DNA from: DASQZK01 sp963809925
GTDB taxonomy: Bacteria > Bacteroidota > Bacteroidia > Bacteroidales > GCA-2748055
Direction of reading: 5' to 3'
DNA: 64,000 nucleotides
NCBI GenBank assembly: GCA_963809925.1
Contig: CAWELH010000003.1
Location: forward strand, 1-64,000
Below, piece by piece: positions 1 to 13,403 of the stretch. The stretch's first letter is position 1, and each line of letters begins with the position of its first letter. The translations under genes were made by a program, and so were the position numbers. The notes beneath the pieces are model-generated. The model ran no database searches. It was not told where the DNA came from and worked only from the letters and a program-made list of their open reading frames with translations.

Positions 1-1
1 C

Positions 2-3000
2 ACAAACCAGACTGGTGAATGGAGGTACGACCTTGATGTAACTTATCCGGTTGGGGTTACCGGCACACTAGCCGATGCTTCAAACCTGACGGATCTGTCG
101 CTGACCGATAACCTGATTAACTCGACATTATTGGTACAAACCGTTACCTACCTATTCACTCCGCATATCGATCCGGGTGATGGTGACGCGGAATGCGGTG
201 GTGGAAGGGATACTCTCATTACGATTTATATCAACCCGCAGCCGAGGATCAATGTAGCAGTAGATGATACGTTATGCTATGACGGCTCCGCTGACTTTAC
301 GATCACCAACCCCACAGGACATACCGGTGAGTGGAGATACGACCTTGATGTTACCTATCCTGTGGGAGTAACCGGTGATTTAACGGATGCCACAAGTTTG
401 ACTGACCTTTTAATCACGGATAACCTTGTTAACACGACATTATTAGTACAAACCGTTACCTACCTATTCACCCCGCATATCGATCCGGGTGATGGCGATG
501 GAGAATGCGCAGGCGGCATCGATACGCTGATTACTATTTACATCAATCCTCAGCCACGAATTGAAGTCACTGCAGATGACACCTTGTGCTACGACGGCAC
601 CACCGACTTTACGATCACGAACCCCACCAACCAAACAGGTGAATGGAGATACGACCTTGATGTAACCTATCCGGTGGGAGTAACCGGTACGCTGACAGAT
701 GCTTCAAATCTGACAGACCTATCGCTGACCGATAACCTGATGAACACAACCCTGACTGTCCAGACGGTTACTTACCACTTCACCCCGCATATCGATCCGG
801 GCGATGGCAACGGTGAATGCGCAGGTGGTATTGATACGCTGATTACCATTTACATCAATCCTCAGCCGAGGATCAATGTGGCCGTTGATGATACACTTTG
901 TTACGATGGTTCAACTGACTTTACCATCTCAAATCCCACAAATCAGACTGGTGAGTGGAGATACGACCTTGATGTAACCTATCCGGTGGGAGTTACCGGA
1001 ACACTATCCGATGCTTCAAATCTGACAGACTTGTCGCTGACTGATAACCTGATGAACACGACCCTGAATGTTCAGACGGTTACCTACCTCTTCACTCCGC
1101 ATATCGATCCGGGTGATGGTGATGGTGAATGCGCAGGCGGAAGAGATACGCTGATTACCATTTACATCAACCCGCAGCCGAGGATCATTGTGGCTGTTGA
1201 TGATACATTATGTTATGACGGAATCACCGACTTTACGATCACCAACCCCACAAACCAGACTGGGGAATGGAGATATGACCTTGATGTAACGTATCCGGTT
1301 GGAGTTACTGGCACACTGTCCGATGCTTCAAATCTGACGGACCTGTTGCTGACTGATAACCTGATGAACACGACCCTGACTGTTCAGACGGTGACCTATC
1401 ACTTCACCCCGCATATCGATCCGGGCGATGGTGATGGGGAATGCGCAGGCGGAAGAGATACACTGATTACCGTCTACATCAACCCACAACCGAGGATCAA
1501 TGTGGCCGTAGATGATACACTTTGTTATGACGGCTCCACCGACTTTACTATCTCAAATCCCACCAACCAGACTGGTGAATGGAGGTATGACCTTGATGTA
1601 ACCTATCCGGTGGGAGTTACCGGCACACTGGCTGATGCTTCAAACCTGACGGATCTGTCGCTGACTGATAACCTGATTAACTCGACATTATTAGTACAAA
1701 CCGTTACCTACCTATTCACTCCGCATATCGATCCGGGTGATGGCGATGGAGAATGCGGTGGTGGAAGGGACACTCTCATTACGATTTATATCAACCCGCA
1801 GCCGAGAATCAATGTAGCAGTAGATGATACGTTATGCTATGACGGCTCCGCTGACTTTACGATCACCAACCCCACAGGACATACCGGTGAGTGGAGATAT
1901 GACCTTGATGTTACCTATCCTGTGGGAGTAACCGGTGATTTATCGGATGCCACAAGTTTGACTGACCTTTTAATCACGGATAACCTGGTTAACACGACGT
2001 TATTAGTACAAACCGTTACCTATCATTCACCCCGCATATCGATCCGGGTGATGGTGATGGGGAATGCGCAGGCGGCATCGATACGCTGATTACTATTTAC
2101 ATCAATCCTCAGCCAGGAATTGAAGTCGCTGCAGATGATACCTTGTGCTACGATGGCTCCACCGACTTTACGATCACGAACCCCACCAACCAAACAGGTG
2201 AATGGAGATATGACCTGGATGTAACCTATCCGGTGGGAGTAACCGGTACGCTGACAGATGCTTCAAATCTGACAGACCTATCGCTGACCGATAACCTGAT
2301 GAACACAACCCTGACTGTCCAGACGGTTACCTATCACTTCACCCCGCATATCGATCCGGGCGATGGCAACGGTGAATGCGCAGGCGGAAGTGATACGCTG
2401 ATTACCATTTACATCAATCCTCAGCCGAGGATCAATGTGGCCGTTGATGATACACTTTGTTACGATGGTTCAACTGACTTTACGATCTCAAATCCCACAA
2501 ATCAGACTGGTGAGTGGAGATACGACCTTGATGTAACCTATCCGGTGGGAGTAACCGGCACGCTGATCAGATGCTTCAAATCTGACAGACTTGTCGCTGA
2601 CTGATAACCTTATGAACACGACCCTGAATGTTCAGACGGTTACCTACCTACTTCACTCCGCATATCGATCCGGGTGATGGCGATGGTGAATGCGCAGGCG
2701 GAAGAGATACACTGATTACCATCTACATCAACCCACAACCGAGGATCAATGTGGCTGTTGATGATACATTATGCTATGACGGAACCACCGACTTTACCAT
2801 CACCAACCCCACCAACCAAACAGGTGAATGGAGATATGACCTTGATGTAACGTATCCGGTTGGAGTTACTGGCACACTGTCCGATGCTTCAAATCTGACG
2901 GATCTGTTGCTGACTGATAACCTTATGAACACGACCCTGACGGTTCAGACGGTTACCTACCACTTCACCCCGCATATCGATCCGGGTGATGGCGATGGTG

Positions 3001-3585
3001 AATGCGCAGGCGGCATTGATACGCTGATTACTATTTACATCAACCCACAACCGAGGATCATTGTGGCCGTAGATGATACGCTTTGTTACGATGGTTCAAC
3101 CGACTTTACCATCTCAAATCCCACAAACCAGACTGGTGAATGGAGGTACGACCTTGATGTAACTTATCCGGTGGGGGTTACCGGCACACTATCCGATGTT
3201 TCAAACCTGACGGATCTGTCGCTGACCGATAACCTGATTAACTCGACATTATTAGTACAAACCGTTACCTACCTATTCACTCCGCATATCGATCCGGGTG
3301 ATGGCGATGGAGAATGCGGTGGTGGAAGGGACACTCTCATTACGATTTATATCAACCCGCAGCCGAGAATCAATGTAGCAGTAGATGATACGTTATGCTA
3401 TGACGGCTCCGCTGACTTTACGATCACCAACCCTACAGGACATACCGGCGAGTGGAGATATGACCTTGATGTTACCTATCCTGTGGGAGTAACCGGTGAT
3501 TTAACGGATGCCACAAGTTTGACTGACCTTTTAATCACGGATAACCTTGTTAACTCGACATTATTAGTACAAACCGTTACCTACC
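2..3585 (+). CDS. 5' part of giant T9SS repeat adhesin, frame broken by indels
   Basis: This is the in-window beginning of the gene continued in the next entry; its true start lies upstream of the window. It encodes PKD-like repeats of 104 residues with recurring motifs such as TLCYDG, GEWRYDLD and FTPHIDPGDG. Reading in frame from base 2, the frame is lost near 2024-2027 (one base missing), returns near 2566 (one base extra), is lost again near 2650 (one base extra) and returns near 3584-3586 (one base missing). The net change is zero, so the frame is the same on both sides. Protein similarity to neighbouring repeats continues through every shift, so this is one gene and not several. The indels may be consensus errors in a repeat array or real mutations. 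If real, the protein could not be made as one chain. Confidence 0.72.
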
Positions 3586-6500
3586 ATTCACCCCGCATAT
3601 CGATCCGGGTGATGGCGATGGCGAATGCGCAGGCGGCATCGATACGCTGATTACTATTTACATCAATCCTCAGCCACGAATTGAAGTCACTGCAGATGAC
3701 ACCTTGTGCTACGACGGCTCCACCGACTTTACGATCACGAACCCCACCAACCAAACAGGTGAATGGAGATACGACCTTGATGTAACCTATCCGGTGGGAG
3801 TTACCGGCACACTATCCGATGCTTCAAACCTGATGGATCTGTCGCTGACTGATAATCTGATGAACACAACCCTGACTGTCCAGACGGTGACCTATCACTT
3901 CACCCCGCATATCGATCCGGGCGATGGCAACGGTGAATGCGCAGGTGGAAGAGATACGCTGATTACCATCTACATCAATCCTCAGCCGAGGATCAATGTG
4001 GCCGTAGATGATACACTTTGTTACGATGGTTCAACTGACTTTACGATCACCAACCCCACCAACCAGACCGGTGAGTGGAGATACGACCTTGATCTAACCT
4101 ATCCTGTAGGAGTTACCGGCACGCTGACAGATGCTTCAAATCTGACAGACTTGTCGCTGACTGATAACCTTATGAACACTACCCTGACTGTTCAGACGGT
4201 TACCTATCACTTCACTCCGCATATCGATCCTGGTGATGGAGACGCGGAATGCGGTGGCGGAAGAGATACGATTATCACTGTTTATATTAATCCGCAGCCG
4301 AGGATCAATGTGGCTGTTGATGATACATTATGTTATGACGGAACCACCGACTTTACGATCACCAACCCCACAAACCAGACTGGGGAATGGAGATATGACC
4401 TTGATGTAACGTATCCGGTTGGAGTTACTGGCACGCTGACAGATGCTTCAAATCTGACAGACCTATCGCTGACCGATAACCTGATGAACACGACCCTGAA
4501 TGTTCAGACGGTGACCTATCACTTTACCCCGCATATCGATCCAGGCGATGGTGATGGTGAATGCGCAGGCGGAAGAGATACACTGATTACCGTCTATATC
4601 AACCCACAGCCGAGGATCAATGTGGCCGTAGATGATACGCTTTGTTACGATGGCTCCACCGACTTTACTATCTCAAATCCCACCAACCAGACTGGGGAAT
4701 GGAGGTATGATCTTGATGTAACCTATCCGGTGGGAGTTACCGGCACGCTGGCTGATGCTTCAAACCTGATGGATCTGTCGCTGACTGATAACCTTCTGAA
4801 TAGTACCCTGAATGTTCAGACGGTTACCTACCTATTCACTCCGCATATCGATCCGGGTGATGGCGATGGAGAATGCGCAGGTGGAAGAGATACACTGATT
4901 ACCATTTACATCAACCCGCAACCGAGGATCAGTGTGGCCGTTGATGATACATTATGTTATGACGGAACCACCGACTTTACGATCACCAACCCCACCAACC
5001 AAACAGGTGAGTGGAGATACGACCTTGATGTAACGTATCCGGTTGGAGTTACTGGCACACTGTCCGATGCTTTAAATCTGACGGATCTGTTGCTGACCGA
5101 TAACCTTATGAACACGACCCTGACGGTTCAGACGGTTACCTACCACTTCACTCCGCATATCGATCCGGGTGATGGCGATGGAGAATGCGCAGGCGGCATC
5201 GATACGTTGATTACCATCTACATCAATCCACAACCGAGGATCAATGTGGCCGTTGATGATACGCTTTGTTACGATGGTTCAACCGACTTTACCATCTCAA
5301 ATCCCACCAACCAGACTGGTGAATGGAGGTACGACCTTGATGTAACTTATCCGTTGGGAGTAATCGGTGATTTAGCGGATGCCACAAGTTTGACTGACCT
5401 ATTAATCACGGATAACCTGGTTAACACGACATTATTGGTACAAACCGTTACCTATCATTTTACTCCGCATATCGATCCGGGTGATGGTGACGCGGAATGC
5501 GGTGGAGGAAGAGATACGCTTATTACCGTCTACATCAACCCGCAACCGAGGATCAATGTGGCCGTTGATGATACACTTTGTTATGACGGTACCACCGACT
5601 TTACGATCGCCAACCCCACCAACCAAACAGGTGAGTGGAGATACAACCTTGATGTAACCTATCCGGTGGGAGTTACCGGCACACTATCCGATGCTTCAAA
5701 CCTGATGGATCTGTCGCTGACTGACAATCTGATGAACACAACCCTGAATGTTCAGACGGTTACCTACCTATTCACTCCTCATATCGATCCGGGTGATGGC
5801 GATGGTGAATGCGCAGGTGGAAGAGATACGCTGATTACCATCTACATCAATCCACAACCGAGGATCAATGTGGCGGTAGACGATACATTATGCTATGACG
5901 GCTCCACCGACTTTACCATCTCAAATCCCACAAACCAGACTGGTGAATGGCGCTACGACCTTGATATTACCTATCCGGTGGGAGTTACCGGCACGCTGGC
6001 TGATGCTTCAAACCTGATGGATCTGTCGCTGACCGATAACCTGATGAACACTACCCTGAATGTTCAGACGGTTACCTATCATTTTACTCCGCATATTGAT
6101 CCGGGTGATGGCGACGGCGAATGCGCTGATGGCATCGATACGCTGATTACCATTTACATCAACCCACAACCAAGGATCAATGTAGCAGTAGATGATACAT
6201 TATGCTATGATGGCTCCACTGACTTTACCATTTCAAATCCCACAAACCCGACTGGTGAATGGAGGTATGATCTTGATGTAACTTATCCGGTGGGAGTTAC
6301 CGGCACACTATCCGATGTTTCAAACCTGACGGATCTGTCGCTGACCGATAACCTGATTAACTCGACATTATTAGTACAAACCATTACCTACCTATTTACC
6401 CCGCATATTGATCCGGGTGACGGAGACGGTGAATGCGGTGGTGGAAGGGACACTCTCATTACGATTTATATCAACCCGCAGCCGAGAATCAATGTAGCAG

Positions 6501-9500
6501 TAGATGATACGTTATGCTATGACGGCTCCGCTGACTTTACGATCACCAACCCCACAGGACATACCGGTGAGTGGAGATACGACCTTGATGTTACCTATCC
6601 TGTGGGAGTAACCGGTGATTTAACGGATGCCACAAGTTTGACTGACCTTTTAATCACGGATAACCTTGTTAACTCGACATTATTAGTACAAACCGTTACC
6701 TACCTATTCACCCCGCATATCGATCCGGGTGATGGCGATGGAGAATGCGCAGGCGGCATCGATACGCTGATTACCATTTACATCAACCCACAACCAAGGA
6801 TCAATGTAGCAGTAGATGATACATTATGCTATGATGGCTCCACTGACTTTACCATCTCAAATCCCACAAACCAGACTGGTGAATGGAGGTACGACCTTGA
6901 TGTAACTTATCCGGTGGGGGTTACCGGCACACTATCCGATGTTTCAAACCTGACGGATCTGTCGCTGACCGATAACCTGATGAACACAACCCTGACTGTC
7001 CAAACGGTGACCTATCACTTCACCCCGCATATCGATCCGGGCGATGGCAACGGTGAATGTGCAGGCGGAAGAGATACGCTGATTACCGTCTACATCAATC
7101 CTCAGCCGAGGATCAATGTGGCGGTAGATGATACACTTTGTTACGATGGTTCAACTGACTTTACGATCACCAACCCCACCAACCAGACCGGTGAGTGGAG
7201 ATACGACCTTGATCTAACCTATCCTGTAGGAGTTACCGGCACGCTGACAGATGCTTCAAATCTGACAGACTTGTCGCTGACTGATAACCTTATGAACACG
7301 ACCCTGAATGTTCAGATGGTTACCTACCTATTCACTCCGCATATCGATCCAGGCGATGGTGATGGTGAATGCGCAGGCGGAAGAGATACGCTGATTACCA
7401 TCTACATCAACCCGCAGCCGAGGATCATTGTGGCTGTTGATGATACATTATGTTATGACGGAATCACCGACTTTACGATCACCAACCCCACAAACCAGAT
7501 CGGGGAATGGAGATATGATCTGGATGTAACCTATCCTGTAGGAGTAACCGGCACGCTGACAGATGCTTCAAATCTGACGGATCTGTTGCTGACTGATAAC
7601 CTTATGAACACGACCCTGACGGTTCAGACGGTTACCTACCACTTCACTCCGCATATCGATCCGGGTGATGGCGACGGTGAATGTGCAGGCGGCATCGATA
7701 CGCTGATTACTATTTACATCAACCCACAGCCGAGGATCAATGTGGCCGTTGATGATACGCTTTGTTACGATGGTTCAACCGACTTTACCATCTCAAATCC
7801 CACCAACCAGACTGGTGAATGGAGGTACGACCTTGATGTAACTTATCCGTTGGGAGTAATCGGTGATTTAGCGGATGCCACAAGTTTGACTGACCTATTA
7901 ATCACGGATAACCTGGTTAACACGACATTATTGGTACAAACCGTTACCTATCATTTTACTCCGCATATCGATCCGGGTGATGGTGACGCGGAATGCGGTG
8001 GAGGAAGAGATACGCTTATTACCGTCTACATCAACCCGCAGCCGAGGATCAATGTGGCCGTTGATGATACACTTTGTTATGACGGTACCACCGACTTTAC
8101 GATCGCCAACCCCACCAACCAAACAGGTGAGTGGAGATACAACCTTGATGTAACCTATCCGGTGGGAGTTACCGGCACACTATCCGATGCTTCAAACCTG
8201 ATGGATCTGTCGCTGACTGACAATCTGATGAACACAACCCTGACTGTCCAAACGGTTACCTACCACTTCACCCCGCACATCGATCCAGGTGATGGCGACG
8301 GCGAATGCGCAGGTGGAATCGATACGCTGATTACCATCTACATCAACCCACAGCCACGAATTGAAGTCACTGCAGATGACACCTTGTGCTACGACGGCTC
8401 CACCGACTTTACGATCACGAACCCCACCAACCAAACAGGTGAATGGAGATACGACCTTGATGTAACCTATCCGGTGGGAGTTACCGGCACACTATCCGAT
8501 GCTTCAAACCTGATGGATCTGTCGCTGACTGACAATCTGATGAACACGACCCTGAATGTTCAGACGGTGACCTATCACTTCACCCCGCATATCGATCCGG
8601 GCGATGGCAACGGAGAATGCGCAGGCGGAAGAGATACGCTGATTACCATTTACATCAACCCACAACCGAGAATCAATGTGGCTGTTGATGATACATTATG
8701 CTATGACGGCTCCACCGACTTTACGATCTCAAATCCCACCAACCAGACTGGGGAATGGAGATATGATCTTGATGTTACCTATCCTGTTGGTGTAACTGGC
8801 GACCTGTCCGATGCAACAAGCCTGACTGACCTATTAATAACGGATAATCTGGTTAATACGACATTATTAGTACAAACCGCTACCTATCACTTCACTCCTC
8901 ATATCGATCCGGGTGATGGTGACGGGGAATGCGGTGGCGGAAGAGATACGCTGATTACCATCTACATCAACCCGCAGCCGAGGATCAATGTGGCCGTGGA
9001 TGATACATTATGTTACGATGGTTCGAGCGACTTTACGATCACGAACCCTACCAACCAAACAGGTGAATGGAGGTACGACCTTGATGTAACCTATCCGGTG
9101 GGAGTAAGCGGTACGCTGACTGATGCTTCAAACCTGACAGACTTGTCCGTAACAGATAATCTGCTGAATATTACAGCGGATGTTCAGGAAGTCACCTATC
9201 GTTTTACACCTCATATTAACCCGGGAGACGGTGACAGTGAATGTGGCGGCGGAATTGACACATTGATACGTATTCGTATTAATCCGCAACCAATGATCCA
9301 GGTGAGTGTACTCCCTGATACAGTATTGTGCAATATCGATACAGTATCCTTTGGAATTATTACTGGTAATGGATCGGTAACCGGTGAATGGGTATACGAT
9401 ATCACATATTCGGCTTCCGATGAAAATCTAATCGATGGGGAATCTGGGCTAACAGATGGAACTGCTCCATCATTCACACAATCTCTTTCAAATACTACTG

Positions 9501-12500
9501 ACAAAATCCAATGGATCGATTATACGTTTACCCCCAGGATAAAAGATCCAAAGTCCGGACTTAACTACTGTTCGAATGGTCAGTCTCAGAAGGTGAGGAT
9601 CTGGCTGAATCCCATTCCGCACCTGGAAGTTATTGCGGAAGACACCATATATTGTGATACAGCCACAGTTAGCTTTGATGTGAGAAACATCAATGGCATA
9701 GCCTTTGGCGATAAGTTGTACGAAATTATCATTGATTATACTCCCGGAGCGGTGACAAACACACTTGTTGCTGGTAATCGACCGATTGAGTCTCCTGAAA
9801 CGATCATTGATCAACTCGTTAATAATACAGATTCGTTACAGGAAATCAGGTACACATTTAAACCAAAGATATGGAACCCGGGTGGAAATTCTCCACTGAA
9901 ACATTGTGACAACGGTATTGACACTACCATTGTCATCTATCTTAATCCTACGCCGAGGATAAATGCCTTTTTGAGTCCTGATTCTGTTGTTTGCGATACA
10001 TCACTCATTGATATTGCGTTTACTGAAGGCAATCCGAAAATCATTGGTGAGCGATATTACTATCTGGATTCAGAATACAGCGGGGATGTAGGTGGTGTAA
10101 AACCTGACGGATTATACCCGATCAGTGAGATTATTTCTGATTTACTGATCAATAATACCAGAAATCTGCAGACAATTACCTATACCATTAGGCCACGGAT
10201 CAGAAATGCAAACGGGCACGATCAGCATTGCGACTCAGGCATAGATACCACGATAATAATTTATCTTAATCCGACGCCGGTTTTTGATTCGATCTATGTA
10301 TCCGATACGGTAATCTGTAATGAGTCAATGGTAACTTTCCGCTTCTATAATTCCCAGGCTACAACCGGCACAGTTGTATATGGGCTATCTTCAGACTATC
10401 AACCTGCAGATGTAAGCGGGGTGCATCCAGACGGTTTAACCTATCCGTTATTGCCCGGATTTACGGATACGCTCATGAACTCTTCAGCAATTATCCAGTC
10501 AGTCCTGTATCATTTTATACCGAAGATTGACGATCCGGTGCGTGGATTACTATGCGATAAAGGCATCCCGAAATCCGCGCTGGTAAAAGTCGTGCCAACC
10601 CTGTCCGATACAGCCAATACCCCTGCATATATTGGCGGGCACAATATAAAGTGCTTTGGTGAAGATAACGGTAGCATTCTTTTGTCACCATCTGGTGGGT
10701 ATTATCTGCAGCCTTACAGTTATGAGTGGATGAACAAAGGTTCGGTTGTAGGCGGCAATTCACCTGACCTGAATAATCTCAACGCCGGTTGGTATACATA
10801 TCAGGTTGAAGATAGAATCGGTTGTGTTTTCGTTGACTCTGTGCAACTGACTCAGCCCGATACCATAGAAATTACCCCGAATATCAGGAATGTCAAGTGC
10901 GACGGTACTACTTATTATGACGGGGCTATTTATGTCAGCATTGCTGGAGGAGTACCGGGTTATGATTACCTGTGGAACGGACCTGAAAGTTACACAAGCA
11001 CTCACCCCGACAGCATTATAAATCTACGATCCGGTTATTACCATTTGACACTGAACGATACCAATTCTTGTTCCTATGATATCGACTACTACATTCCGCT
11101 TCCACCGCAGGTTTCGATTACTCCTGAGGTAAGTCATTACGGCGATTTCAACGTTTCATGTACGGGATTTTCTGACGCCTGGATTCTAAGCCAGGTTGTG
11201 GGCACTGGCGATCCTGCAAATTATCACTATTTGTGGAAGAACGGATCAGGGGCTGTTGTTGATACTACCGCAAATCTAAACAATTTGCCAGCCGACATTT
11301 ACAAGTTGTACGTGATTGACTCAATAGGCTGTCCTTCTTCCCATACGGTACCAATAGATCAACCTACACCTGTACAAATCTCAAGAACCGGCACATTACA
11401 TCCCGGGAATTTTGATATCAGTTGTTTCGGCTTGTCTGATGGTATCATCAATATTGATGTAAGTGGCAGTCATACCTACAGACAGGGAGTTGATTACTCA
11501 TGGATGAAGGAGGGTAATCCAATGTTTTCATCCATATCCAAGGATATTTCAGAACTGGATACAGGGACGTATGTGCTTATGGTTACCGACACGTTCAACT
11601 GTGCCGGAACAGATACTTTCACGCTAATCTCACCACCAGAAATAGTCATGAATGTTTCAGATTCATCAAATTACAACGGCTACAATATTTCGTGTAAATC
11701 ATTTGCCGACGGTCTCTTCGATCTGGACGTTTCGGGTGGATACGGCGCATTCACATACCAATGGACCACTGCTGACGGTCAGGTCTATGATCCGGCCAGC
11801 CTCGATCAGACATCGCTAATAGCGGGGCACTACCAGTTACGGGCTACAGATGTGATATCTTGTTTCAGAGACTGGTCGTTCAGCCTGCTTGAGCCGGATA
11901 CCCTTGAAGTCAATCCGGTTGCCAGCGACTTCCATAGTTTTAACGTCTCCTGCTTTAATGGTTCCGATGGAAGCATCCTGCTCAATCCTTCGGGAGGGGT
12001 GGGACCGTATATCTATAATTGGACGGGCGACGGACACGGATTTGTGACGGATGACGAAAATCAATCTGGTCTTACCGCAGGCAACTACCTCGTTGAAATG
12101 TCCGACAGGAACAATTGTCTGCTGTCTCATCCCTTCCAATTGAATCAGCCCACGCTTGTTGAATCTTCAATCATACCGGCAACCATCAATTGTTTCAGTA
12201 TGAATACAGGGGCTGCGGATCTGACGATCTCAGGCGGCGTCCCCCCTTACGATTTCCTCTGGAATAATGGTGAAACAACCGAGGACATCGATTCATTGTA
12301 TATGGGTGAGTACAATGTGACTATTACAGATCTGAACAATTGTCAGACTTTTGATACAACTATGGTGACAGAGCCGCCTGAAATTATCCTAAGTATTGAC
12401 GCACCTCTTACGTATAATGGAAGAATGATTTCCTGCTTTGGAAGGTCGGATGCAGATATTCTGACCGAGGTAACCGGAGGGGTTGGTGGATTCAGATATT

Positions 12501-13351
12501 CCTGGTTGCCGGATGGAGAGACCAGTGCCAATTTGCTTGATGTGCCCGCGGGCGATTATGTTTTAGCGGTTACTGACGATAATGAATGTACCATTTATGA
12601 CAGTATTGAGGTCACTCAGCCACAGAAAGTAACATCAGAGATATATGTCAATGATCCAACTTGTTATGGATATAATGATGGTGAGATAACGTTGTTGCCG
12701 ATAGGTGGAACTCCCGACTATAGCATCAGCTGGCTGGAGACAGGTGGAAGCGGGCAGACAGCTGATAGCATCGCTGCAGGGTTTTATCATATTAAAATTC
12801 AGGATCTGAACGATTGCATCCTGGATACAACAGCCAGGGTATATGAGCCCGATTCACTATATATTACCACGCAAGTTAGATATCCCGACTGTCCCGACAA
12901 ACCCAACGGCGGGATAAGAATTGATGCCATGGGCGGTACACCACCGTATACCTTCGCCTGGTCGGATGAAAGCCATGGAAGTTACCTCGAAGATTTGGGG
13001 GTCGGTTCATATATTGTATATATTCGTGATAATAATCAATGCGTACTAACGGATACCATGGTGCTGACGAGCCTAAATGAATCGTGCCTTATGATACCCA
13101 CCGCATTTACCCCTAACGGAGACGGATATAACGATGTTTGGGAAATTGATAATATCCAGCTGTATCCTGAAGCAGTGGTGGAGATCTATAACCGTTGGGG
13201 AGAATTGATTTTCAGATCTGATAAAGGGTATGATAATCCCTGGGACGGGACATATAGGGGAAGAGACTTGCCAATTGATTCGTATCACTATGTTATTGAT
13301 CCTGGAGGAGGAAGAAAACCCTTTACCGGGCATGTAACTATCATTAAGTAA
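3586..13351 (+). CDS. Giant PKD-like/SprB-repeat surface adhesin with type B T9SS sorting domain
   Basis: An uninterrupted frame of more than 3,200 codons forming the C-terminal bulk of the protein begun upstream. In order it holds about 18 near-identical 104-residue PKD-like units (to about 9208), four diverged PKD-like units (9209 to about 10600), ten SprB-like repeats (about 10600-13080; pattern C..G..DG, GG..PY.Y.W, G.Y...V.D...C), and a C-terminal domain of about 85 residues with AFTPNGDGYNDVW, IYNRWGE and PWDG. That last domain matches the gliding-motility-associated (CHU_C, TIGR04131-type) signal that routes cargo through T9SS for surface attachment or release. Each PKD-like unit has one Cys near its start and one near its end, also in the diverged units, so a disulfide per domain is likely. 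By family this is an SprB-like adhesin; the ligand is unknown. A PorP/SprF gene follows 52 bp downstream. Confidence 0.9.
5234..5747 (+). repeat. Recently duplicated 514-bp block, copy 1
   Basis: Bases 5234-5747 match 7730-8243 with a single difference that I found by reading (5545 a versus 8041 g). The copies are exactly 2,496 bp (eight units) apart. Other unit pairs differ at many more positions, so this is a young duplication or gene conversion inside the array. Confidence 0.85.
7730..8243 (+). repeat. Recently duplicated 514-bp block, copy 2
   Basis: Partner of 5234-5747, eight 312-bp units downstream. It encodes the same unusual variants (YPLGVIGDL, FTIANPT, WRYNLD) in the same order. 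Similarity falls to the array background just after 8243, where AATGTTCAG in copy 1 becomes ACTGTCCAA here. Confidence 0.85.
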
Positions 13352-13403
13352 TGCCGTATGAAACCGGTGGAATAGCTACCGGAAGGCGTAAAATGTATTT
13401 ATA

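Larger units (their letters stand above)
1..9208 (+). repeat. Tandem 312-bp coding repeat array with higher-order structure
   Basis: The landmark CCGCAT (His of FTPHIDP) recurs at 161, 473, 785, 1097, 1409 and 1721, then on a 312-bp grid to 9209, apart from the four indels. This gives 29 complete units plus a partial first one. Units are variants: those with NPTGHT and ATSLTDLLITDN are numbers 1, 6, 11 and 21; those with RIEVTADD or RIEVAADD are numbers 2, 7, 12 and 27. In the first 12 units the pattern therefore has a five-unit (1,560-bp) super-period. The array enters the window from the left, so its full copy number is unknown. Confidence 0.95.

Noticed and set aside
5432..8122. Two identical 64-codon minus-strand frames (5432-5626 and 7928-8122)
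   Set aside because: They are antisense shadows of the duplicated block in the adhesin repeats, not genes.
1..9208. Regular repeats that could be taken for a CRISPR array or satellite DNA
   Set aside because: The period is 312 bp, the repeats are coding with conserved protein sequence, and there are no short repeats with unique spacers.
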